Position numbers and translations under genes: made by a program. DNA of 12,326 nt, from the NCBI GenBank assembly GCA_012974315.1, contig JAAXQI010000104.1, forward strand, positions 1-12,326, written 5' to 3'. Shown in pieces: positions 7,081 to 12,326 of this stretch. Numbering within the stretch: position 1 is the stretch's first letter; every line of letters starts with the position of its first letter. Below the pieces are notes generated by a model. That model made no database searches. It worked only from the letters and a program-made list of their open reading frames with translations, and had not been told where the DNA came from. This stretch comes from Desulfobacterales bacterium (GTDB taxonomy: Bacteria > Desulfobacterota > Desulfobulbia > Desulfobulbales > BM004).

Positions 7081-8538
7081 CTATTTCACTGTTTCATCAG
7101 GTTCGGGAACGGCTGGTTCGGGAACCGCTGGTCTGATATGGGCTGAAAATGGTTTTGGCATATCATGTTTTTTTGCTCCATCCATAAATTCAATAAGACC
7201 ATCGAGCGGAGCATCCTTGTGGTGGTGGCAGCCGCTGCAGGAATTCATTAATTTATCTAGCCCTCCTGCCTTCATGCTTTCCTCAGGTGAGACAAACTGG
7301 AACGTATGGCTGGGCAGATAGCCGTCGAGTTTTGGCATATGGCAGGCAATACAGCTGCCATAGGTGTGAATGCGATGGGCTGCCCTTTTTTCCACGCTGG
7401 TGTGGCAGCTCTTGCAGAGTTTGTCGGCGGCGAGCCTGGTCAGGGATTTGTTAACGGGTTTTGTCTTATCTTTTTCATGAACGTTGTGGCAGTCTATGCA
7501 AATTATGCCAGCCTTGGCATGCTGGCTTTGCTCCCACTGGTTGTACTGCAGATCCGCTGCCTTATCCTCGGGGTCTTTGACATAGTAATTGTAGAGGGGT
7601 TTCCCCACATCATAACCGTACGGGAAGGCGTAACGGACCGGGAAGCCCTCCTTATGAGGCGTTAACTCTTTAGCGCTCAATCCACTTTTATGGCACTGAC
7701 CGCAGACCATTGCACTGAGCCTCCACGACAACTTTCTCGGGTTGATTATCGTCTCCTTCTCTTTATCAAAATAGAAACTTGCCGCCTTGATGTGGTTGCT
7801 GCCGGGGCCGTGGCAGGCCTCACATCCTACGCCGGTCTCAATCATCTCAGTTTCAAAAGACTCCGTCGTTAATTCATAATTTATTTTCAGGCCAGTTGTA
7901 TGACAGCCGGCGCAATTGTACTGCCAGATCCTGCCGGCATCGCTCCAGTAATCGCCGTCGCCTGGAGAACTTGACGCGGGACCGTGAAAATCGAACCATT
8001 GCTGTTTTTCGACATTCCACTGGACAGGGAGAACATACAGAGCGCCATTGGGAAATTGAGTCAGATAGCTTTGTTTAGTGTTGATGCCAAAGGTATGGCT
8101 GACTTCATAATCGTGAAACTCCCCATCGGGACCGATGGTGTTTACGATATACTTACCCTTTTTGATAAGCATGGTATTGGTTAGTTCTTGACCTTGAGGG
8201 ATTTTCCCTGTCTCTGCCGAGGTTGTCACGGTCAGCCGGTTGTTTGTCTCGAAATCTCCCATGACTGAAAGCGGGTCAGGCAGTTGCATGGCTTTCGAAT
8301 GGAGGGTAGGCTTCCAGCCGTCATATTCTTTCAAGTGGCAGTTTTTGCATGCCAATGAACCGACGTATTCCGGTTTATCAAATTTTGGGTTATCAAATTC
8401 CGGGTTATCAAAAGCAGCGGCAGCCGCAGTTTCCGTTTTTAAGTCTTTTTCTTCTTCGTGTGAACAGCTGACGACCGACAGGAGAAGAAACACGCCTGAA
8501 GCTGCCAATATGCCGTTTCTAAATAAAGTACTTTTCAT
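7081..8538 (-). CDS. Octaheme c-type cytochrome lipoprotein (cytochrome c554-like)
   Basis: A 485-residue cytochrome. The N-terminus is a lipoprotein signal: a hydrophobic run to residue 24 and a VVSC lipobox with Cys25 as the lipidation site. Eight CXXCH motifs follow: CKNCH, CAGCH, CEACH, CGQCH, CIDCH, CKSCH, CIACH and CSGCH. The wording YVGSLACKNCH...DGWKPTLHS, GVGCEACHGPGS and QWEQSQHAKAGIICIDCH resembles c554-type multiheme proteins. A charged linker after Cys25 holds a five-residue repeat (FDNPE/FDNPK/FDKPE), and the tail carries PAVPEPAVPEP. The gene lies 57 nt after the NrfD gene, where it could take electrons from the quinone module; NrfD/ferredoxin/multiheme groupings are known from the Cbc complexes of Geobacter. 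Whether the lipoprotein faces periplasm or cell surface cannot be told. A catalytic role of its own cannot be excluded. Confidence 0.92.
   Translation of the reverse strand: MKSTLFRNGILAASGVFLLLSVVSCSHEEEKDLKTETAAAAAFDNPEFDNPKFDKPEYVGSLACKNCHLKEYDGWKPTLHSKAMQLPDPLSVMGDFETNNRLTVTTSAETGKIPQGQELTNTMLIKKGKYIVNTIGPDGEFHDYEVSHTFGINTKQSYLTQFPNGALYVLPVQWNVEKQQWFDFHGPASSSPGDGDYWSDAGRIWQYNCAGCHTTGLKINYELTTESFETEMIETGVGCEACHGPGSNHIKAASFYFDKEKETIINPRKLSWRLSAMVCGQCHKSGLSAKELTPHKEGFPVRYAFPYGYDVGKPLYNYYVKDPEDKAADLQYNQWEQSQHAKAGIICIDCHNVHEKDKTKPVNKSLTRLAADKLCKSCHTSVEKRAAHRIHTYGSCIACHMPKLDGYLPSHTFQFVSPEESMKAGGLDKLMNSCSGCHHHKDAPLDGLIEFMDGAKKHDMPKPFSAHIRPAVPEPAVPEPDETVK
7100..7129. repeat. Two 15-bp tandem copies encoding PAVPE
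   Basis: GGTTCGGGAACGGCT is followed at once by a copy with one change (7115-7129). In the octaheme lipoprotein this gives PAVPEPAVPEP near the C-terminus, a short proline-rich tail. Confidence 0.75.
8370..8414. repeat. Three 15-bp tandem copies in the lipoprotein linker
   Basis: Three near-identical 15-bp units sharing a TTATCAAA core encode FDNPE, FDNPK and FDKPE. They lie between the lipidated Cys and the first heme, so they lengthen the flexible tether. Confidence 0.8.
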
Positions 8539-8595
8539 TATTTTCTCCCAATCGTCAATTATTTATAATTTTCATTATGTTTCAGTCGTCACTTA

Positions 8596-9702
8596 TCAAT
8601 TACCCTGGAACGGCTCCTCCATCGGGAGCACCCTGGTAAGCACCAGGTAGAGAAATGTTACCAGTGCTACTACGCCTACCATCACTGCCACCTCGGGCAC
8701 TGTTGGGGTGTAATAAATCTCGCCAATCCCCGGAAAGAGCGGCGGAATCTGTGCTACTATTATCAGATCCCATCGATACGCTAATATCGATATGATAGTC
8801 ACAGAGGAGGCTATGAAGAGTCCAATGATAGTCCTCCCCCACTTAAAGAGCAGAAATACCATAGCGCTGAACATGCCGAGGGTGTTGAGGAGGAAAAAGT
8901 GGATAAAATCGGTTGTCAGGAAATGCCATATTTCTAATCCACCGGGCTTGCCGGAGTACTTCATTACAAGATAATCAAAGAAGTCCATAAATAATGTTAC
9001 CCCTAAAAAGAAAGCCAGAAGTCCGCCCATGTGTGAGAGAGTCTCTTTGCTCACAATTTCTTTCTTGGTTATTTTTGCAGTAGTTATTGTGATATGTATC
9101 ATTACGGCAATGCCTGAGGCTAGCGCTACAGTCACGAAATGCGCCGGCAGCAGAGGGGTATTCCACATTTCCCTTGCCTTCAGAAAGGCAAAGAGAGCTC
9201 CATGCGGGGCATGCACCACCATAAGGGCAAAAAGAAGAGCCCCAATAGCCAGCCACTTTGCCATCCTTTCATCCCAATAACTCCCTTCTCCTCCCATTCG
9301 TGTGATTTTTACGGCAAAAAACAATTCTGACAGCATCACCGTGGCAAAACCCGCATACGTCATCGAAGTATACACGAGCATCGAAGTAGGATTGTGGAGT
9401 ACAAGCCCAAAGCCGTGGATCATTAACCCCATCAGGCTGGCGCCGGCGCTGGTGCCAACAAAGAAAACAAAGCATACTATGTATAATCCCCACGGCACCA
9501 GGTCGCTTGAGCCGGTGATTCCGACTCCTTCTATAAACATGATGCGTACCCAGCTAATGAGGCCCCATGCCATTAGAACCAGTAAAATTGCAAGAATGAT
9601 GTGAAAGGTCCTGCCTGCATCTTTAATTGATGCAAGTGCGCTGTTGCCTTCATCTTTCATTGATGCAAGAACTTTGTCATAGACCTTTCTTATATCTTTC
9701 AT
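8596..9702 (-). CDS. NrfD/PsrC-family integral membrane quinone subunit
   Basis: A 368-residue polytopic protein of the NrfD/PsrC/TtrC family, which exchanges electrons between the menaquinone/quinone pool and a periplasmic ferredoxin subunit without heme. Hydrophobic segments are seen near 33-57, 69-97, 108-132, 148-172, 185-208, 225-246, 264-286, 290-308 and 337-357, about nine helices. Polar residues within helices (for example D240, D243, H268) could line a quinone or proton site, but I cannot align them. The start ATG overlaps the TGA of the upstream ferredoxin gene (ATGA, 9699-9702), which implies translational coupling and a tight 1:1 partnership. GGGGG lies 8 nt before the ATG. The N-terminal about 30 residues are charged, probably cytoplasmic, and contain a duplicated 11-residue unit. 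Length fits the family. Confidence 0.93.
   Translation of the reverse strand: MKDIRKVYDKVLASMKDEGNSALASIKDAGRTFHIILAILLVLMAWGLISWVRIMFIEGVGITGSSDLVPWGLYIVCFVFFVGTSAGASLMGLMIHGFGLVLHNPTSMLVYTSMTYAGFATVMLSELFFAVKITRMGGEGSYWDERMAKWLAIGALLFALMVVHAPHGALFAFLKAREMWNTPLLPAHFVTVALASGIAVMIHITITTAKITKKEIVSKETLSHMGGLLAFFLGVTLFMDFFDYLVMKYSGKPGGLEIWHFLTTDFIHFFLLNTLGMFSAMVFLLFKWGRTIIGLFIASSVTIISILAYRWDLIIVAQIPPLFPGIGEIYYTPTVPEVAVMVGVVALVTFLYLVLTRVLPMEEPFQGN
9613..9669. repeat. 24-bp direct repeat, 33-bp period, in the NrfD gene start
   Basis: Copies at 9613-9636 and 9646-9669 match at 22 of 24 positions. They encode LASMKDEG and LASIKDAG in the N-terminal extension of the NrfD protein, which indicates an in-frame duplication of 11 codons. 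Confidence 0.8.
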
Positions 9703-10568
9703 GATCTTAACCCCCTGATATTTTGCGGAGGAGGCAATGGTTTATACCACACCATATTTTTCTTACTGTGCCGTGTTAAATAATAGATATTGCAACCGGT
9801 ATTAAGCTCATCTTTAAGCCGCCACCACCGTTCGGATTTAATCAATTTTGAGACTTCGCTGTCAGGGTCGTTAAGATTTCCGAAGGTTCTTGCTTTGTTA
9901 GGACATGCTTCCACGCATCGTGTTGTTTTTCCTTTCCTTGTCCGGTGCACACAGAAAGTACACTTTTCAACCACACCTTCTTCGCGCATCGGCACTAATG
10001 GATTTCTATCCTTATACGGCACTTCGGGGTGGAACCAGTTGAATCTTCTCGCCTGGTAAGGGCATGCAACCATGCAGTACCTGCAGCCGATACATTTGTC
10101 ATAATCTATCATGACAATGCCGTCTGGAGATTTGTAAGACGCTCCGGTGGGACAGACCTGAACGCACGGTGCATCGTCGCAGTGATTGCACTGCACAGGC
10201 ATTTCCGTGGGATGGTAAATGCCGCTTACCCCTGTTACGGATTCGGTTTCAAAGACCGTTATATATGGGGGGGAGATGGCATCGGGAACATTGTTCTCCC
10301 GCTTACAGGCATAACTGCACCGCCTGCATCCGATGCACTTATCCAGGTCTATCACCATTGCAAACTTGACACCTGGTATGGGCTCCAGCGCCCCTTCAGG
10401 CTTTGTGGGGTTAAATCCTGTTGCACCTTCGATAATATCACCAACTATACCCAATTTCGAGGACCAGAGCGCTTCGCTTCCAGCAAGGCCCGATTTCGGA
10501 GGCCAGAGAACATAGCCTCCAGCAATGCCGGCAAGTTTTACAAATTCTCTTCTGTTAAGTTTTTTCAT
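9699..10568 (-). CDS. Tat-exported four-cluster [4Fe-4S] protein paired with NrfD (HybA/DsrO/NrfC-like)
   Basis: A 289-residue ferredoxin-type subunit and the first gene of the operon. The Tat motif NRREFVK is at residues 5-11. Sixteen Cys in four groups predict four [4Fe-4S] clusters: C78/81/84/88, C127/130/135/139, C159/162/165/169 and C203/206/218/222. Its stop overlaps the NrfD start, so the two form the classic NrfC/NrfD-type module in which the ferredoxin docks on the periplasmic side of the membrane protein. Between the Tat motif and the first cluster is a roughly 60-residue linker containing a 13-residue tandem duplication. The ATG at 10568 has no convincing Shine-Dalgarno. An in-frame stop lies four codons upstream, and a later start would lose the Tat motif, so it is kept. 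A four-cluster protein of similar layout is encoded next to the molybdopterin subunit. Confidence 0.93.
   Translation of the reverse strand: MKKLNRREFVKLAGIAGGYVLWPPKSGLAGSEALWSSKLGIVGDIIEGATGFNPTKPEGALEPIPGVKFAMVIDLDKCIGCRRCSYACKRENNVPDAISPPYITVFETESVTGVSGIYHPTEMPVQCNHCDDAPCVQVCPTGASYKSPDGIVMIDYDKCIGCRYCMVACPYQARRFNWFHPEVPYKDRNPLVPMREEGVVEKCTFCVHRTRKGKTTRCVEACPNKARTFGNLNDPDSEVSKLIKSERWWRLKDELNTGCNIYYLTRHSKKNMVWYKPLPPPQNIRGLRS
10450..10527. repeat. 39-bp imperfect tandem duplication in the first ferredoxin gene
   Basis: Copies at 10450-10488 and 10489-10527 encode residues 14-26 and 27-39, both of the pattern G-[IL]-A-G-x3-L-W-x2-K. Six of 13 residues are identical. The duplication lies inside or just after the Tat signal hydrophobic region. 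Confidence 0.7.
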
Positions 10569-10678
10569 GTTTGCAGGTCAAATTGATTCAAGGTGACACG
10601 TTCCCCTCTTTTTCCAGCCGCATTCTTCTGGTGGAATACATTTTGCTAGCTATAGTGTTATGGTTCATATTTCAACTT

Positions 10679-10694
10679 TGCAATTCAAATGCCA
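10679..10694 (-). promoter_or_regulatory. Sigma-54 (RpoN) -24/-12 promoter of the respiratory operon
   Basis: The minus strand reads TGGCATTTGAATTGCA. It matches the consensus TGGCAC-N5-TTGCA with one change and has the required GG-N10-GC spacing. Transcription would start near 10668, leaving a leader of about 100 nt before the first ferredoxin gene. A sigma-54 promoter needs an ATP-driven enhancer-binding activator, which fits the inverted repeats found upstream. Confidence 0.72.
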
Positions 10695-10711
10695 TTTTTT
10701 TAGAATATGGA

Positions 10712-10724
10712 TAACCTCTTGAAA
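10712..10724 (-). promoter_or_regulatory. Possible IHF site between promoter and upstream repeats
   Basis: The minus strand reads TTTCAAGAGGTTA, one mismatch from the IHF core WATCAANNNNTTR, with a T-rich tract on its 5' side. It lies about 45-55 bp upstream of the predicted start site, where IHF often bends sigma-54 promoters. It overlaps the palindrome TTGAAATTTCAA (10719-10730). The match is short and could be chance. Confidence 0.3.
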
Positions 10725-10743
10725 TTTCAAAAAAATCAGAACA

Positions 10744-10757
10744 GCTGAAATGTCAGC
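10744..10757. repeat. Short inverted repeat GCTGA-N4-TCAGC
   Basis: Five-base perfect arms around AATG, centred about 82 bp upstream of the predicted sigma-54 start site. It could be a further operator or chance. Confidence 0.3.
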
Positions 10758-10789
10758 CGTTTAATTATTTGGTGGAAAACATCAAGATG

Positions 10790-10807
10790 TGTTACATTAT
10801 TGTAACA
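10790..10807. promoter_or_regulatory. Inverted repeat TGTTACA-N4-TGTAACA, candidate upstream activator site
   Basis: A perfect 7-bp inverted repeat. Its centre is about 130 bp upstream of the predicted sigma-54 start site, a usual distance for an enhancer-binding protein. It shares GTTAC-N6-GTAAC with the repeat at 10895-10912. Confidence 0.6.
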
Positions 10808-10894
10808 ATATGGCTTCATTCATTTTTGGTCTTTGCTAAAGAAGGGATTTTACTTGGATTTTATGCTGTTAGGCACTGTAAGCCAGGAAAATGT

Positions 10895-10912
10895 CGTTAC
10901 TTTTATGTAACG
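10895..10912. promoter_or_regulatory. Inverted repeat CGTTAC-N6-GTAACG, second candidate activator site
   Basis: A perfect 6-bp inverted repeat with the same GTTAC-N6-GTAAC core as 10790-10807. The centres are 105 bp apart, ten turns of B-DNA, so both sites face the same side of the helix. It ends 56 bp before the divergent gene and might also control that gene. Confidence 0.6.
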
Positions 10913-10968
10913 TTTTTGGCTCCCTGAACCGTGGCTGCAATTAGAAATAAAAGAGGGAGGATGGCCCC

Positions 10969-12326
10969 ATGAAAAGCGTGTTTGTCAGTTTCCGGCTTAT
11001 TCATCCTATCAGAATAGGAGTAGTCTCAATGATTACCCCGGTGGACACAGTTGAGTACTACCAGGATATCATCGACTATCTTTCAGAAAAGATCGGCCAG
11101 CCCGTAGAGATGCAGTACCGGAAGACGTATGACGAAATGGACCGGATGCTGGAACAGGGTGAGGTCGACGCAGCCTTTATCTGTTCTGCGCCCTATATTG
11201 AAGACAAGAGGAAGTTCGGCGTCGAACTGCTGGTTGCCCCGCAGGTAGATGGCAGCCCTTTTTACAGATCATTTATCATTGTTCACCGGGACAGCGACAT
11301 CCAGAGCTTTGATGGATTGCGGGACAGGTCCTTTGCGTTTACAGATCCTAAATCAAATTCAGGGAAGCTCTATCCCGACTATATTCTTGCCCGGAGAGGA
11401 GAGCAGATCGAGGACTTCTTTGGGAAATATATATACAGTTACAGTCATAATAAATCGGTGGAACTGGTGGCCAAAAAGGAGGTGGACGGGGCGGCGGTTG
11501 AAAGCCTCATCTACGAGTACATGCAGGCAAAAAAGTCCCCCTATGTTCAACAGACAAGGATTATAGATCAATCTCAATATTTCGGCAGTCCGCCTCTGGT
11601 TGCATCCCCCAAAACCGCAACATTTATTAAAAAGAAGATTATAGAGATATTGGTGAATATGCAACAGGACCCGAAAGGGAAGGTGATCCTTAACAACGTA
11701 CTTATTGAAAAATTTGTCCAGGTAAAAGACAGCAATTACGACTCGGTGCGGGAGATGCAGTCTTTTGTATCCGAATTTAATACCCCTGAAAATGTTGCAT
11801 CCTTACCGACGGAACCGAATATCATCTCTTTCGGCGTTATACCGAAAGATAACCCGAGAATTGCCTATGAAAAATTTCAGCCTCTCATGGACTATCTTTC
11901 CGAAAAAACCCCTTACCGTTTTGAGCTGGCGTTGAGTAAGACATATAAAGAAACTGTTATTGCGTTGGGCCAGGGCGATATTGACTTGGCTTTTCTGGGG
12001 CCGTTAACATATCTGCATGCCCGGGCCGAATATAATGCAGAGTCTATCCTTAAGAGTATCACCGAGAATGGCGAATCATTTTACCGAAGTGTTATTGTGA
12101 CAAAGAACGACAGTCCAATAAAGGAATTATCTGATCTGAAAGGGAAGAGCTTTGCATTTGCCTCCCCTCAGTCGACTTCAGGGAACCTTATCCCACGGTA
12201 TCTTATGGCGGAATATGGAATCCATCTGAGACAATTGGAAAATTATAATAATTTTAATTACCATGACACGGTGGTTAAATGGGTTTTAAAAGGAGAATAT
12301 GATGCAGAAAAAAGAATTTTCGGAAA
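10969..12326 (+). CDS. Tandem PhnD-like ligand-binding protein, probable sensor (3' end beyond window)
   Basis: At least 452 residues, open to the window edge. Two PhnD-type (phosphate/phosphonate periplasmic-binding) domains lie in tandem. Domain 1 (about 14-255) has VDAAFICSAPYI (67-77) and the loop FTDPKSNSGKLYP (124-136). Domain 2 (about 285 onward) has IDLAFLGPLTYLHA (338-351) and FASPQSTSGNLIP (397-409). Such domains bind oxyanions in transporters and in sensors such as TtrS (tetrathionate) and AioX/ArxX/ArrX (arsenic). Divergent position beside a molybdopterin operon, with no transporter genes visible, favours a sensor, perhaps fused to a histidine kinase past the edge. The start ATG has GAGGGAGG 8 nt upstream, and an in-frame stop at 10948-10950 limits upstream extension. 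No signal peptide is seen: the first beta strand (IRIGVV) begins at residue 14, so the location of the domains is unclear. Confidence 0.85.
   Translation, partial: MKSVFVSFRLIHPIRIGVVSMITPVDTVEYYQDIIDYLSEKIGQPVEMQYRKTYDEMDRMLEQGEVDAAFICSAPYIEDKRKFGVELLVAPQVDGSPFYRSFIIVHRDSDIQSFDGLRDRSFAFTDPKSNSGKLYPDYILARRGEQIEDFFGKYIYSYSHNKSVELVAKKEVDGAAVESLIYEYMQAKKSPYVQQTRIIDQSQYFGSPPLVASPKTATFIKKKIIEILVNMQQDPKGKVILNNVLIEKFVQVKDSNYDSVREMQSFVSEFNTPENVASLPTEPNIISFGVIPKDNPRIAYEKFQPLMDYLSEKTPYRFELALSKTYKETVIALGQGDIDLAFLGPLTYLHARAEYNAESILKSITENGESFYRSVIVTKNDSPIKELSDLKGKSFAFASPQSTSGNLIPRYLMAEYGIHLRQLENYNNFNYHDTVVKWVLKGEYDAEKRIFG

Larger units (their letters stand above)
10569..10968. other. 400-bp divergent intergenic control region
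   Basis: No convincing gene is seen here on either strand. The stretch is AT-rich and holds a sigma-54 promoter for the minus-strand operon, two matching inverted repeats, other short palindromes and the Shine-Dalgarno of the plus-strand gene. I see no clear sigma-70 promoter for the plus-strand gene. Confidence 0.8.

Noticed and set aside
10719..10730. Perfect palindrome TTGAAATTTCAA as a regulator site
   Set aside because: AT-rich 12-bp palindromes are common by chance, it occurs once in this region, and it overlaps the IHF-like match; not enough to call an operator.
10961..10972. ATG GCC CCA TGA mini-frame directly after GGGAGG
   Set aside because: It has only three codons and no spacing from the Shine-Dalgarno; the in-frame ATG at 10969 has proper spacing and opens a long gene.
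12289..12326. AAGGAG followed by ATGCAGAAAAAAGAA, looking like the start of another gene
   Set aside because: The PhnD frame is still open here and reads VLKGEYDA, a family-like segment. A new gene would overlap it without a visible stop. An A-run length error or real frameshift cannot be judged without the sequence to the right.
1..12326. CRISPR arrays, tRNA or rRNA genes, insertion sequences, defence systems
   Set aside because: I looked for regularly spaced repeats, cloverleaf-like segments, transposase motifs and terminal inverted repeats and saw none. The repeats present are short in-frame tandem copies inside genes or operator-like palindromes.

Overview
The window carries most of a respiratory operon on the minus strand, and a divergent, probably regulatory gene on the plus strand that runs off the right edge. 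The gene set suggests an anaerobic or facultatively anaerobic, Gram-negative-type respirer rich in c-type cytochromes. Desulfobacterota (the former Deltaproteobacteria, Geobacter or sulfur-respirer types) is my best guess, but I see no rRNA or marker gene, so the placement is inference.

In transcription order (right to left) the operon encodes: a Tat-exported four-cluster ferredoxin subunit (10568-9699), an NrfD/PsrC-type membrane quinone subunit overlapping it by 4 nt (9702-8596), an octaheme lipoprotein cytochrome (8538-7081), a dodecaheme cytochrome with a signal peptide (7022-5481), a second Tat-exported four-cluster ferredoxin subunit (5399-4557), a Tat-exported molybdopterin catalytic subunit of the PsrA/PhsA/ArrA type (4500-1960), a second dodecaheme cytochrome with an N-terminal anchor (1847-495), and a TorD-type maturation chaperone cut by the left edge (473-1). 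Gaps between genes are at most about 110 bp and all genes point the same way. Counted from motifs, the cytochromes hold 32 hemes and the Fe-S proteins plus the catalytic subunit hold 9 [4Fe-4S] sites.

The 400-bp gap 10569-10968 is the control region. On the minus strand it holds a good sigma-54 promoter (10679-10694). Upstream lie two inverted repeats of one design, GTTAC-N6-GTAAC, with centres 105 bp apart. A weak IHF-like match and two other short palindromes lie between promoter and repeats. The divergent gene (10969 onward) encodes two tandem PhnD-like ligand-binding domains. That fold is used by sensors of oxyanion respiration such as TtrS and the AioX/ArxX/ArrX proteins.

Working model (inference): the ferredoxin/NrfD pair exchanges electrons with the quinone pool, the multiheme cytochromes carry them through the periplasm, and the molybdenum/Fe-S pair reduces (or oxidises) a sulfur, arsenic or selenium oxyanion or another acceptor. 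The chaperone loads the molybdenum subunit before Tat export, and the PhnD protein senses substrate for sigma-54-dependent expression. The substrate cannot be named from sequence alone. Two paralogous dodecaheme cytochromes around the catalytic pair, plus an octaheme lipoprotein, do not match any characterised complex I can name.
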